Below are positions 41,768-50,900 of a DNA stretch of 64,000 nt, piece after piece. Where the stretch lies: the NCBI RefSeq assembly GCF_900113965.1, contig NZ_FORI01000005.1, positions 62,001 through 126,000 on the forward strand. Direction: 5' to 3'. Position 1 is the stretch's first letter; every line of letters starts with the position of its first letter. A program made the position numbers and the translations under genes. The stretch comes from Treponema bryantii (GTDB lineage: Bacteria; Spirochaetota; Spirochaetia; Treponematales; Treponemataceae). The notes below the pieces were generated by a model. It saw only the letters and a list, made by a program, of their open reading frames with translations. It was not told the DNA's origin and did not search any database.

Positions 41768-44700
41768 TTATTTCGAAGACTTTTTTAAGGCTGTTTTTTT
41801 TGCAGACTTTGCGGAGGTCTTAGAGCTTGCCGTTTTTTTCGAGGATTTAGCAGACTTGGAAGTCGTCTTTGAAGTTACCGTTTTCTTTGTTGACTTCTTA
41901 ACTGTCTTCTTTTCCACAATCTTCGGTTCAAACTCCTTGAGCATAAGCTCGCACTTGTAGGCAGCCTTGGTTTTTGCGGCAGCCAGGAGTTTGTTGAACT
42001 TCTGGAGGTTGGCGAAGTCGGCTGTTTTACCGGTCAGGGCTATCAAGAGAATTGCCTTGTTTAAAGAATCGTCGCTGAGCTCCTTGTTGAACCAGCGAAT
42101 ATTGTCAAAGTTGTTAGTTCCAGACAAAAGTCCGCACCAGCGGCTCTGCATCAAAAGCTTTGTAACCTCGTAAGCGGCTGCCTTTGAATCCTTTTTGATT
42201 GCGGCAGAGTTTGTTGCGGTGGCCAGAACAAAGAGTTTTGTAAGATTCCATCTTTCGTCCTTGTCTGTAAACTTTTCTTCACAAAGATATTCATTGAACT
42301 TGCGGCCAAAAGCGAACTCAAGTGCGCAGCCTTTTTCTGTAAGACTTCCGCAGAGAGCCCAGCACAATAGAAGTTTTTCGAGGTCGGCATCTGCGCCTTC
42401 AATAAGACTTGCAAAACTTGTCGCGTCTGCCGCCTTAAGAAGAGCCTTCTGTAAATTTGCAGGCTGCTTTGTTTTTTTGAGATTATGGATTGTAACCAGC
42501 TTTTTGAGGCGGGCTGTAATTTCACTTGCTTCTTTTTCTGCGTAGAGTTTTATGTCTTTTCCTGTGAACTTAGAAGCAATCTTTATAAAGGTCGTAAGCT
42601 CCTTCTTTGCGGCAGTCATTATGTCTGTCACTTTCTTTGCGGTGAGGGATGCTGGCTTTTTAGCAACGGTCTTTGATTTTGCAGCTTTCTTTGTATCAAC
42701 CGAGGTCTCGGTAGCTTCTGCTTCCGCCTTATCCTTTATCTTCTCATAACCAAAGGCTTCAAAGAGAGGCGAAATAACCTTGCCGGCGTACGCGTGCAAA
42801 GCGGTATACAAATCCTTGTAAATCAATTCCTGCCATGCAGTTTCAATGTCTTCGCAGCCTCGGCCGTTTAAGAAGTCGCACAAAATCTTATAGCGGTGGT
42901 CTGCCTGGTCGCTTACCTGATGAACATTCAGATAAACCTGATACTCAAAACCATTGAGCATTACAAAGAGCCCCTTCTCACAAACCTCACTTGATTTGCG
43001 GATAAACCAGAGGCGGCTTCTGTGCTCCTGGAAAATACAGTATTTATCGTCTTCGGCAGTCAAATTAAGACCTTCTGAAACAGAGCGGCTCATCATTACA
43101 ACTTCATCACCATTGCCGGTTTTTACAGCATAAGGATCAGACTGTTTAATCCATCCGTGAGCCTGGTCGTATTTATTGTTATAGAACACGATAGCACGCT
43201 CGTTGCCACAGCCGTTAGAGTAAGCAAATACGTTTTCATTTACGTGGCCGTCTTCCCACAAATCATAAAGAAGGAAGTTGTCTACGCCCGAGAAGAGGTA
43301 GCGCTTTTTCATAAGAGGGAAGATATCGTGCCAGTGGCGGTCTACAAGGTACTGACTTGGTTTTTCGTCCTTGTAAGCCTTTGTATATTCCATTCCGTAT
43401 TTTTCAGTAAAGCCTTCAATCTGGCCGTGACCAAACATTGGAAGACCCGGCATAGTAATCATCAAAGTACAAACACCAAAGTATTTGTCGCCATCACCAA
43501 ACTGAGCAATAGCTGTTTCCTCATCAGGGTTGTTCATAAAGTTTACATAGCGCTTAAGAACCTGAGGATCAAAGGTGATTGTATTTTTGATAGTGTCGCG
43601 GTATTTCTGATTTTCCTCTTTTTTGAGCATGTTCATAAAGGCCGAGTTATAAACGCGGTGCATACCCAAAGTGCGCACAAAGTAACCTTCCATCATCCAG
43701 AACGCTTCGGCGAGCAGAAGTGTGTCCGGGCATTCCTGAGCAACACGGTCTACAACCTCGCGCCAGAATTCGTTTGGAATTGCGTCGTTGAACTGCTGAG
43801 TGCTCAAGCCAGTTTCACTTCTTGTTGCAATGTCTCCTCCGTGGCCCGGCTCCGGATACCAGAGGCGGCGGATAGATTTCTTTGCAAGAACCATAGCAGC
43901 ATCAAAGCGGATGATAGGGAAGTTTCTTGCAACATGTAAGATTTCCTGCATAACAGCTTCGCGTGCAGCAGGATTTAAAAAGTCAATCTGAGCAGTGTCG
44001 TTCCATGGAAGACCGGTACCATCGTTTCCGTGGTAGATATAGCGTGTGTCTCCTGTGTAATTGTCGACACGTTTGAAAACTACAGAACAGTCATCTTTGC
44101 TGTAGTAGTGGTCTTCGAGGAAGAGGGAAATGCGGCCATCCTGAGAAAGGTTTTCGCCGTTGTAAGTATACTGAGGGAAAGGATTGTCGCGGCGCTGAAT
44201 AAAATAGTCCGGGTGATTAATAACCCAGTCGCCGTCCATACCAGTGTGGTTTGGAACCATGTCGGAAGCAAGGCGGATTCCTCTCTGCCAGCAGCGTTGT
44301 CGAAGATTTGCCAGGGCGTCCCAGCCGCCAATATTCGAAGCAATATTATAATCAAAAAGAGAGTAAGCAGATGCGGCTGCCTCAGGGTTTCCACAAATCT
44401 GCTTGATTCGTCGGCTGGCCTTTGAACGTTCCCAAAGACCAATGAGCCAGAGACCGGTAAAACCTTCGTCGCGGAGTTTATCAAGTTCGGCATCTGGAAT
44501 CTGATCCAGACGGGTAATAGGGTAGCCGTACTGCTTTGTGAGCTGATCGAGCCATACAAGAACAGTTTTTGCCATAAGAATAACTTTAGGCATCCATTCG
44601 CTGTCGGCAGAAAAGCGCTCATATTCATTCATCAGATTTTCGAAGGAATAAGGAACCATGTCCGGAAGGTCACCGCCGCCAAAGCCGTGCCAGGCTGCCT

Positions 44701-45478
44701 TATCTTCTTCGGAAATTGTGTCCATTCCGGCAAGAATGCGCTTGAGCCATTCACCAAGGAACTCAGCCCAGTATTTCTGAAGATATTCAAGCTGACCGCG
44801 AAGACTTTCCGGTGCAAAGACCTGAGGCTCGCGTAAAAGTGTAATCAAATCATGATTGAAAGGACCAAAGGTAGGCTGACCGGCAGCATATTTCTGAATT
44901 GTTTTCCAGGTTTTTGCATATAAAGGATTTTTTGCAAGCTCCTTATCAGAAAACATAATCATAAATGGCTTAAAGGCCTTGTTTTCATTTGCAAGATGAA
45001 GAAGAATCAGTTCCTCGAGAGTCTGTTCTCGGTTAGTACGTTCAAGCCCAGTACCCGCATCAAGCTCAGTCTGTGCAAGATATTCTTCCGGTCTGATTTT
45101 TTCGTTGTAAACTGCAACCGGTGGAAACTCCTTCATAAAATCAAGAAGAAGGGAATCTATCTTATCTTTTCCATATTCTTTATCGAGTTCCGCAATAAGA
45201 TCCCGTCCAAATCCAGGCACCTTGTCGCGGCGGTACAGCATACACACATAATGCAGAATCTCATCAATGAGGCCCATAGCATTGAGCTGGCCCGCAGAAA
45301 GCTTTTTGTTTTCTTCACCGCGCGATTCAAAAACGTTATTGATAAGAAGCTGAAATTCGCGCACATTTTTCATATTTGCAAAAACTACGTTTCCGCTCGA
45401 AGCAAAAAGACCTTTGTTGAAATTACATAAGTCTCTGATTTTTTTTGAGATGTGAAACTCGTTGTGTGAAATCTGCAT
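41768..45478 (-). CDS. Large intracellular GH13 alpha-amylase-family enzyme with Lys-rich C-terminus
   Basis: The start at 45478 has AAGGAAAG upstream; no signal peptide, so it is cytoplasmic. The 1236-residue protein has a ~330-residue N-terminal helical region, then a GH13 barrel: ASDMVPNHTGMDG (region I), PIIRFDAAMVLAKK with the nucleophile Asp near 520, LLAEAFWMM with the acid Glu near 590, and MITMPGLPMFGHGQ. After about residue 910 there is a Lys/Ala-rich linker, a helical domain, and a final ~48 residues almost only Lys, Ser, Thr and Ala, like histone H1 tails. It follows malQ and probably acts on maltodextrin or a storage glucan. Confidence 0.85.
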   Translation of the reverse strand: MQISHNEFHISKKIRDLCNFNKGLFASSGNVVFANMKNVREFQLLINNVFESRGEENKKLSAGQLNAMGLIDEILHYVCMLYRRDKVPGFGRDLIAELDKEYGKDKIDSLLLDFMKEFPPVAVYNEKIRPEEYLAQTELDAGTGLERTNREQTLEELILLHLANENKAFKPFMIMFSDKELAKNPLYAKTWKTIQKYAAGQPTFGPFNHDLITLLREPQVFAPESLRGQLEYLQKYWAEFLGEWLKRILAGMDTISEEDKAAWHGFGGGDLPDMVPYSFENLMNEYERFSADSEWMPKVILMAKTVLVWLDQLTKQYGYPITRLDQIPDAELDKLRDEGFTGLWLIGLWERSKASRRIKQICGNPEAAASAYSLFDYNIASNIGGWDALANLRQRCWQRGIRLASDMVPNHTGMDGDWVINHPDYFIQRRDNPFPQYTYNGENLSQDGRISLFLEDHYYSKDDCSVVFKRVDNYTGDTRYIYHGNDGTGLPWNDTAQIDFLNPAAREAVMQEILHVARNFPIIRFDAAMVLAKKSIRRLWYPEPGHGGDIATRSETGLSTQQFNDAIPNEFWREVVDRVAQECPDTLLLAEAFWMMEGYFVRTLGMHRVYNSAFMNMLKKEENQKYRDTIKNTITFDPQVLKRYVNFMNNPDEETAIAQFGDGDKYFGVCTLMITMPGLPMFGHGQIEGFTEKYGMEYTKAYKDEKPSQYLVDRHWHDIFPLMKKRYLFSGVDNFLLYDLWEDGHVNENVFAYSNGCGNERAIVFYNNKYDQAHGWIKQSDPYAVKTGNGDEVVMMSRSVSEGLNLTAEDDKYCIFQEHRSRLWFIRKSSEVCEKGLFVMLNGFEYQVYLNVHQVSDQADHRYKILCDFLNGRGCEDIETAWQELIYKDLYTALHAYAGKVISPLFEAFGYEKIKDKAEAEATETSVDTKKAAKSKTVAKKPASLTAKKVTDIMTAAKKELTTFIKIASKFTGKDIKLYAEKEASEITARLKKLVTIHNLKKTKQPANLQKALLKAADATSFASLIEGADADLEKLLLCWALCGSLTEKGCALEFAFGRKFNEYLCEEKFTDKDERWNLTKLFVLATATNSAAIKKDSKAAAYEVTKLLMQSRWCGLLSGTNNFDNIRWFNKELSDDSLNKAILLIALTGKTADFANLQKFNKLLAAAKTKAAYKCELMLKEFEPKIVEKKTVKKSTKKTVTSKTTSKSAKSSKKTASSKTSAKSAKKTALKKSSK

Positions 45479-45546
45479 TAAAACTTTCCTTTTATACAAT
45501 TTGAGATGTTAAATAATACAAATATTATACCATGAAAAATATGATA

Positions 45547-47538
45547 TTACATTATTTTTTCTATTAAGGTCTTGTTATTGCACAACTCTTCCAGACTGCA
45601 TGGCAGGCGGTAAGTCCAGTTAAATTCAGTTACAGTACCTGGAATGTTGATGCGTTCGTCGGAAGCTTTTTCAAGCCAGAGCGATTTATCCATGTACAAG
45701 AAGTCCTGAAGCGGTGGAATAAACCACTGACTTGCAGAAGTTGCAGAGGCCTTGATAACCGCTTCGGCAATTTCTGGAGAGAACTCAGCTGCTTCTGTAG
45801 TGCCAGGAGCAAATACTTCTGGATTTGCGCTGATAAAAGCTCTTACGCTGTCTTTTTCAGTCTCCCACCATTCGCGGATAGTTGAAGAATCGTGAACGGA
45901 AGTTGTAGTAACCGAAAGCGGAGTGTAGTCTGCAAACGGAACATAAGGCTGACCCGGTTCGTTCCATTTACGGCACCAGCGTACAACTCGGAGCCCCAGA
46001 ATATTATGAGCGGCCATAGTCTTTGGAACGCATTCAATGTTTACGCCAAGGTCTTCGCCGCATGGAATCATTTTTACAGCGCTGGTAATAGCAGCAAAAA
46101 TTTCATCAGCCTGCTTTTTCCAGAGCTTTTCATTTTTAGAGTTCAGGTCATTAAAGCATGCAAGCAAAGATGATTTTTCCTGATCGTTCAAAGTGCCCCA
46201 GGAAGTAGATTTGCCATAAGTCCACAGAGGAACATATTTGTTTTTTGCAATTTCGAGCAGAGTGCGGTCACTCCAGAAATCTTCCAGAACTTTCTTTACA
46301 CGAGGAATTGCTTCCGGTGCGCAAAGTTCAGAAAGATCCGCTTCTTCAATAACCTTGTTGCCTTTTACAGAAGAATCAAAACGCCAGAGCTCTTCGCCGT
46401 CTATCTTGTTACAGAAAATCGCAAGAATCTGATGAGCCTTGTCGTGATTCCAGGTAATATCTTCTATTACATGAGTTGGAATATGAGGCTGACTGAGCCA
46501 GCGGATTCGGTCATCATCAAAACCAAGCTCATACAAATCAGTTTTTTTGATGAAAGCGTAAGGCTCTGTGTGTCCGTTAAGCGCATTCAAATCAGCTTCA
46601 GGAATAGCCCAGATGCGGAAGAAGCCCAGAATATGGTCGAGGCGGTAGGCATCATAATATTTTGAAGCGTTGGTAAGGCGGTCTTTCCACCAGCGGTAAT
46701 CATCATCTTTAAGATTTTTCCAGTTGTAAGTTGGGAAGCCCCAGTTCTGACCGTTTGGATTATCGCCGTCTGCAGGAGCACCGGCACGCAAATCCTGATT
46801 AAATACTTCAGGGTAAGCCCATGCATCAGCAGAATCTTCATTCATCAAAATAGGCATATCACCCTTAAGTTTAAGACCAAGGCCGTGAACATATTCAACA
46901 GCGTCCTTAAACTGAGCGTCTGCAATCATCTGAGTCCATGCATAGAACAAGTGTTCTTTTTTGAACGCCTTTTTGTTCCAGAGTGCAGTAATTTCTTCCT
47001 TTGATTTTGAGCGGTCAGAATCAAGCCAGCTTTTCCAGGAAGCCTGCATATAATTCCACTTCAGATTTTTATAAACCGCATAATCTTTTACCCAAGGATT
47101 TGCCTTTATCCACTTAGAAAGAGCAGCGCCGGTTTCTCCGGTTTTTCCTTCGTCAGTGTTGTCGTAAAGCATTTTCAAAAGGGCAGTTTTTTCATTCAAA
47201 ATGCCGTCGTAGTTGTAGCGCAGGCAGTATTTGTGATTTTTTACCAGAGAGTCGTAAGCTTTCTTGAATTTTGCATCAGATGAATAAAGTGAGTCAAAAC
47301 CTTCTATATTTTTAAGGCGAATATAAATAGGGTGAAGCGCAAAAGCAGAAAGCCCGCTGTAAGGAGAGCTCTGAGTGCCAGTGTCGTTTACCGGCAGCAG
47401 CTGAATAATCGAAATTCCGGCCGATTTACAGAAGTCGGCGAACGGTTTGAGGTCCGGAAATTCACCAATTACGGGATTTTCCTTTGTATATAATGCACCA
47501 AGCGGAACTGCAGTTCCAGTTAATTTTTCTTTCTTCAT
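45547..47538 (-). CDS. malQ: 4-alpha-glucanotransferase (GH77)
   Basis: The 663-residue protein is a GH77 disproportionating enzyme: LTGTAVPLGALYTKENPVIGEF at the N-terminus, IIQLLPVNDTGTQSSPYSGLSAFA, YRLDHILGFFRIW with the nucleophile Asp, and PCGEDLGVNIE with the acid region. It moves maltosyl units between alpha-1,4-glucans and releases glucose. It is first in an operon with the GH13 enzyme. The start has TGTTATAAT nine bases upstream and no Shine-Dalgarno. Confidence 0.94.
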   Translation of the reverse strand: MKKEKLTGTAVPLGALYTKENPVIGEFPDLKPFADFCKSAGISIIQLLPVNDTGTQSSPYSGLSAFALHPIYIRLKNIEGFDSLYSSDAKFKKAYDSLVKNHKYCLRYNYDGILNEKTALLKMLYDNTDEGKTGETGAALSKWIKANPWVKDYAVYKNLKWNYMQASWKSWLDSDRSKSKEEITALWNKKAFKKEHLFYAWTQMIADAQFKDAVEYVHGLGLKLKGDMPILMNEDSADAWAYPEVFNQDLRAGAPADGDNPNGQNWGFPTYNWKNLKDDDYRWWKDRLTNASKYYDAYRLDHILGFFRIWAIPEADLNALNGHTEPYAFIKKTDLYELGFDDDRIRWLSQPHIPTHVIEDITWNHDKAHQILAIFCNKIDGEELWRFDSSVKGNKVIEEADLSELCAPEAIPRVKKVLEDFWSDRTLLEIAKNKYVPLWTYGKSTSWGTLNDQEKSSLLACFNDLNSKNEKLWKKQADEIFAAITSAVKMIPCGEDLGVNIECVPKTMAAHNILGLRVVRWCRKWNEPGQPYVPFADYTPLSVTTTSVHDSSTIREWWETEKDSVRAFISANPEVFAPGTTEAAEFSPEIAEAVIKASATSASQWFIPPLQDFLYMDKSLWLEKASDERINIPGTVTEFNWTYRLPCSLEELCNNKTLIEKIM

Positions 47539-47547
47539 ATGCGTGTA

Positions 47548-47556
47548 ATTATAACA
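47548..47556 (-). promoter_or_regulatory. Extended -10 promoter of malQ
   Basis: TGTTATAAT on the minus strand, nine bases before ATG 47538; the same 9-mer lies before the rhomboid-like gene at 22287. Confidence 0.6.
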
Positions 47557-47611
47557 CGGTTTTTAAAAAATGAATTAGAAAAAAATTCAGAAATTATAGA
47601 AAGAATTTTAC

Positions 47612-48640
47612 CTAACAGTGCCACAGAGGGGTTGCGAGTTTGTTAGAAAATGGCTGCGGTCTTGTAAAATCCGGCAGCCAGCTGGTATCGTCTGTGAGCT
47701 CCTGATAGAACAGATACTCAAAATCGTAGGCCTCGATGAGGTCCTGAATATCGGCATCTTCTTCCGGGGTTACCAGGCGGTTTTCCAGGTTGGAAAGGGC
47801 GGCGCGGCGCGCCATCAGCTGGTCGGCGGATTCGTTGAATTTTACCGGGGTGTACTGGTTCATCAGTGAAATGATGGCGCGCCCGTCGGCGTGTTCTTTG
47901 AGCCACGCGAGGACGTCGGCAGTTTCGGCAAAGTGGCCGGGCATGAAGAGATGTCGGATAATTACACCGGAAAGCATTTTGTCGCGTGGCTGGCCGGGCT
48001 CTGCCCATTCGGCGGGCTTCGCATCGGGAGGTTCTGGAATAGACTGAATGTCCAGCGGATTATTTTCAATCATCCACTTAATCGCAGCGGTTGCTGCCTC
48101 GGGGTAGTTCGGGGCGGCGAACAGTTTTTGTGAGAGAGCTCCGTCCAGTGTTTTGAGGTCGGGCAGCCATATGGTTACCAGGCCCTTAAGAAGCTCGAGC
48201 ATTTCTACGGTTTCGTAAGCAGAAGAGTTCCAGCAGAACGGAATTGTTACACCGCGGTCGCGGGCTGTACGGAGGAATTGTGCAATTTTCGGAATGTGAT
48301 GGCTGCCGGTAACAAGATTTATGTTTTCGGCCCCGGCGTTCTGAAGGCGTAGGCAGATGTCGGCAAATTCTTCGGCATCAACAGCGCGTCCCAATCCATC
48401 CTGACTAATCTGATAGTTCTGGCAGAACGCACAGCGCAGAGTACAGCCTGTAAAAAAGATAGTACCGCTTCCGCCAAAAACAGTTACCAGCGGCTCTTCT
48501 CCAAAGTGAAGGCCGGCAAAGGCAATGCGAAGGTCAGCAGGTTCGCGGCAGAACCCTGTCGCATTTGTTCTATCCACCCCGCACGCTCTTGGGCACTGGC
48601 GGCAGTTTTTATAAAGCTCGTCTATCTGTGAAAGTTCCAT
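47612..48640 (-). CDS. Radical SAM protein (PflA-like, COG1313 type)
   Basis: The 342-residue protein has the radical SAM cluster motif CTLRCAFC (Cys66, Cys70, Cys73) after GTIFFTGC, and an N-terminal extra Cys region (NCRQCPRACGVDRTNATGFC). This is the layout of proteins annotated as pyruvate-formate-lyase-activating-like (COG1313). No glycyl radical enzyme gene lies in the window, so its target is unknown. Codons are more GC-rich than in neighbours (for example 47770-48010). Its start overlaps the stop of the upstream small gene by one base. Confidence 0.85.
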   Translation of the reverse strand: MELSQIDELYKNCRQCPRACGVDRTNATGFCREPADLRIAFAGLHFGEEPLVTVFGGSGTIFFTGCTLRCAFCQNYQISQDGLGRAVDAEEFADICLRLQNAGAENINLVTGSHHIPKIAQFLRTARDRGVTIPFCWNSSAYETVEMLELLKGLVTIWLPDLKTLDGALSQKLFAAPNYPEAATAAIKWMIENNPLDIQSIPEPPDAKPAEWAEPGQPRDKMLSGVIIRHLFMPGHFAETADVLAWLKEHADGRAIISLMNQYTPVKFNESADQLMARRAALSNLENRLVTPEEDADIQDLIEAYDFEYLFYQELTDDTSWLPDFTRPQPFSNKLATPLWHC

Positions 48641-49044
48641 TAATATGCGCCCTTGCTTACAAGAATCTTCATCAAATCCTGAAGTACATCAACATCTAAG
48701 TCTTCTGCTTCAAAATTTACAAGGCGGCCAAATTCTTCCCAGTCAGCATCCGAAATCAGCTCCTGATATTCGTCGCTATTTTCGAGAAATGCAAGGTAAG
48801 CTGCAAGACGGTTTTGATTTTCTTCGCCAGGCTCCCAGGTCAAATCTGCAGAGCGGTAAATATATTCATTTTCCCAATATTCAAAAATAGAGTCTGCAAG
48901 TTCTCCAACATCAGCCGCGTTACGCTCAAAAAGTCTGCGGATATCGTTCTTCACGCGGTTATAATCAGATTTTCCACCATTGTTCTGGCGGTCATGCTTG
49001 AGAGATTTTTGCAAGTCTGTAAGAAATTTGTTTATATCTGTCAT
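48640..49044 (-). CDS. Conserved hypothetical protein, acidic
   Basis: I do not recognise this 134-residue acidic, mostly helical protein (MTDINKFLTDLQKSLKHD, then DIFRRL-like helices; NFEAEDLDVDVLQDLMKILV). No signal peptide or membrane segment. It is translationally coupled to the radical SAM gene (one-base overlap), so it may be its partner or substrate-handling protein; that is inference from position. The promoter TATACT lies seven bases before the ATG and is part of a large inverted repeat shared with the divergent tatD-like gene. Confidence 0.6.
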   Translation of the reverse strand: MTDINKFLTDLQKSLKHDRQNNGGKSDYNRVKNDIRRLFERNAADVGELADSIFEYWENEYIYRSADLTWEPGEENQNRLAAYLAFLENSDEYQELISDADWEEFGRLVNFEAEDLDVDVLQDLMKILVSKGAY

Positions 49045-49051
49045 GGGTGAA

Positions 49052-49057
49052 AGTATA
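49052..49057 (-). promoter_or_regulatory. -10 box of the 48640-49044 gene
   Basis: TATACT on the minus strand, seven bases before ATG 49044; mirrored by the box at 49295-49300. Confidence 0.55.
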
Positions 49058-49294
49058 ATGATTTTAGATTATAGGTTCTAGGTGTTATTTAAAAACCTAA
49101 AACTTGGTGCGCAAATGCGTAGCGGAAAAAACACACTGAAAAAAATTTGAGCCGATACGGACCGTTTGTCCTCGCAGTTGGTACAAGCGAAGCGCGAGGC
49201 TCACCTTTTTTCAGTGTGTTTTGTTCCGCGAGAGCATTTGAGTACCAATTTTTCTGTAAATTTATAATAACTAGAATATGGTTTCTAAAATCAT

Positions 49295-49300
49295 TATACT
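49295..49300 (+). promoter_or_regulatory. -10 box of the TatD-family gene
   Basis: TATACT, CTCACAC, ATG 49308; no Shine-Dalgarno. Confidence 0.55.
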
Positions 49301-49307
49301 CTCACAC

Positions 49308-50195
49308 ATGTTCTCAGATACACATTTCCATTTTCATATGATGACTACCGAACGCGGAGTAGATGGCATTGAAGTTCTGTCTACCATGGCCGCAAGAAAC
49401 TGTTATTTTGGGCTTGATATTGGAACTCATTGCGACGACTTAGCTGAACGTCAGGCTTGTGTTGAGCAGACAATTGCCGGAATGGCTGATAACGGTCTTG
49501 CGGCAAAGGCTCGTGATTTTATGTATTTTTCTGCGGGAATCTGGCCGGATGTTGGGGCTATTCATGACCGAGATAATCAGATGAAGGTTTTGCGTCAGTC
49601 TATTGAAGCGGCTGCAAGCGGTGGAGACCATGATACTCTGCACCGTAAAATTGTTGCGGTTGGGGAATGTGGAATTGATCATCACTGGAATCCTTCTGGG
49701 GAAGATGGCCGCTGTGAATCTGATTTTGATGAGCAGACTTACCGCGGGGAACGCGAGCTTTTTGAAGCTCATCTGGAACTTGCCCGAGAACTAAAACTGC
49801 CGGTTATTGTTCATAGTCGTGATGGTTTTGAAGATACTCTGGATTGCCTTAAAAACGTTGGTTACGATAACGGAATTATCCACTGCTACAGTTATGGAAT
49901 TGATGAAGCACGTGCGTTTTTGGACCGCGGCTGGTACATCGCATTTGGCGGTGCAGTTACTTACAATAAAAAAGCAAAGCTGGAAGCTGTAAAAGAACTT
50001 TTGAAGTTTGTTCCTGCAGACCGTTTTCTTTGTGAAACTGATGCTCCGTATCTGGCGCCGGTTCCGCTGCGTGGAACTGTGAATACTCCGGTTAATGTTG
50101 AGCATGTTTATAATTTTATTGCTGAGGTTCGCGGGTGTACGCCGGAAGCGTTGAGCGAACTAGTGGATGAGAATATTAAAAACTTGTTCTTTTAA
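49308..50195 (+). CDS. TatD-family metal-dependent hydrolase
   Basis: The start at 49308 gives MFSDTHFHFH, with the HxH metal motif at its normal place near the N-terminus; an upstream ATG (49278) would put the promoter inside the gene. Other metal ligands are VGECGIDHH (Glu), VIVHSRD (His), GIIHCYS (His) and CETDAPYLAPVPLRG (Asp). The 295-residue length is slightly above the 260 typical, owing to an insert around residues 70-130. TatD proteins are 3'-5' DNases or D-aminoacyl-tRNA-type hydrolases. Confidence 0.88.
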   Translation: MFSDTHFHFHMMTTERGVDGIEVLSTMAARNCYFGLDIGTHCDDLAERQACVEQTIAGMADNGLAAKARDFMYFSAGIWPDVGAIHDRDNQMKVLRQSIEAAASGGDHDTLHRKIVAVGECGIDHHWNPSGEDGRCESDFDEQTYRGERELFEAHLELARELKLPVIVHSRDGFEDTLDCLKNVGYDNGIIHCYSYGIDEARAFLDRGWYIAFGGAVTYNKKAKLEAVKELLKFVPADRFLCETDAPYLAPVPLRGTVNTPVNVEHVYNFIAEVRGCTPEALSELVDENIKNLFF

Positions 50196-50197
50196 AT

Positions 50198-50234
50198 TAT
50201 GGTTTCGATACGGCCTTTGGCCTACTCAACCACC
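50198..50234. repeat. Dispersed palindrome copy 8, forms the 3' end of the pseudouridine synthase gene
   Basis: ATGGTTTCGATAC, GGCC-ttt-GGCC, TACTCAACCAC: long-variant copy. Read on the minus strand it supplies the last residues (VVE) and the TGA... TAG stop region of the adjacent gene. Confidence 0.8.
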
Positions 50235-50899
50235 GAATTCTTTTCAGTTTCAGTCATATTGCGCCACTGGCCAGAAGTGAGGTCTGCTGGAAGGGTAAGG
50301 CCTCCAATGGAGATTCGTTCGAGTTCTTTTACTTCGTTGCCCAGTGCGCGGAAGATTCGGCGGACTTCGTGGAACTTTCCTTCGTAAACAGTTATTTCAC
50401 AGATATCAGATGTCAGAAAATGGAGAGCGGCAGGTTCGGCCTGTTGTTCTCCATATTTTTTTTCCGGTGGAAGTGTGAGGCCGGCTGCAGCGCGGGTGAT
50501 GTATTCAGACTGGGTACCGTAAGATACCGGATTTATTAAAGTTGCACGGTATGTTTTTGATATACGATGCATACGGTGGTTGAGCTTGTCGAAACTACCG
50601 CAGACTTCGGATTGGTTGTGTGCCGCGGTGGTTTCGACAGGCTCAACCACCGTATTTGCTGTAATCCTATGAGAAAAAAATCCGTCGGTTGTGAGAAGCA
50701 GGAGGCCACTAGTGTCGCAGTCCAGCCTTCCAATTGTGTGGAGACGGCTTCCGCGTTTTGCGCCCTGTACCTGGCTGCGGAGTTCTGGAGTCAGTAAATC
50801 GTAAACGGTTTTGTGAGAATCGGAAACGGCTGAGCAGACGTAGCCGCACGGCTTATTCATGATGAGATAGATTTTTTCTGCGCTGGAAGAAGTCTTCAT
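50222..50899 (-). CDS. RsuA/RluE-family pseudouridine synthase with palindrome insertions
   Basis: Start 50899 gives 225 residues, directly after the methyltransferase stop. Core motifs are YLIMNKPCGYVCS, GRLDCDTSGLLLLTTDG with catalytic Asp60, SKTYRATL and YEGKFHEVRRIFRALGNEV. Residues ~82-112, between HRIT and ISKTY, are an insertion not seen in the family and encoded by two dispersed palindromes in opposite orientation (50626-50652 and 50574-50600; first one reads VVEPVETT). A third copy forms the C-terminal VVE and stop. The frame stays open throughout. The enzyme should modify rRNA; the target uridine is unknown. Confidence 0.85.
   Translation of the reverse strand: MKTSSSAEKIYLIMNKPCGYVCSAVSDSHKTVYDLLTPELRSQVQGAKRGSRLHTIGRLDCDTSGLLLLTTDGFFSHRITANTVVEPVETTAAHNQSEVCGSFDKLNHRMHRISKTYRATLINPVSYGTQSEYITRAAAGLTLPPEKKYGEQQAEPAALHFLTSDICEITVYEGKFHEVRRIFRALGNEVKELERISIGGLTLPADLTSGQWRNMTETEKNSVVE
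50574..50600. repeat. Dispersed palindrome copy 9, inside pseudouridine synthase
   Basis: CGGTGGTT, GAGCTTGTCGA, AACTACCG; inverted relative to copy 10, 25 bases away. Confidence 0.85.
50626..50652. repeat. Dispersed palindrome copy 10, inside pseudouridine synthase
   Basis: CGGTGGTT, TCGACAGGCTC, AACCACCG; read as VVEPVETT. Together with copy 9 it makes a BIME-like head-to-head pair. Confidence 0.87.
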
Positions 50900-50900
50900 T

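Larger units (their letters stand above)
49042..49310. repeat. Inverted-repeat intergenic region with mirrored promoters
   Basis: The region between two divergent genes is largely a 269-bp imperfect inverted repeat. Outer arms 49042-49068 and 49284-49310 match at 25 of 27 positions and include TATACT and the ATG of each gene. Inner arms 49104-49153 and 49198-49248 pair over about 50 bases (CACACTGAAAAAA facing TTTTTTCAGTGTG). The 44-base centre contains GTTTGTCCTCGCAGTTGG. The result is two near-identical promoters pointing outwards. Confidence 0.85.

Noticed and set aside
43157-43939. Plus-strand frame opposite the GH13 gene
   Set aside because: It lies wholly inside the catalytic barrel coding region in antisense and has no recognisable domain.
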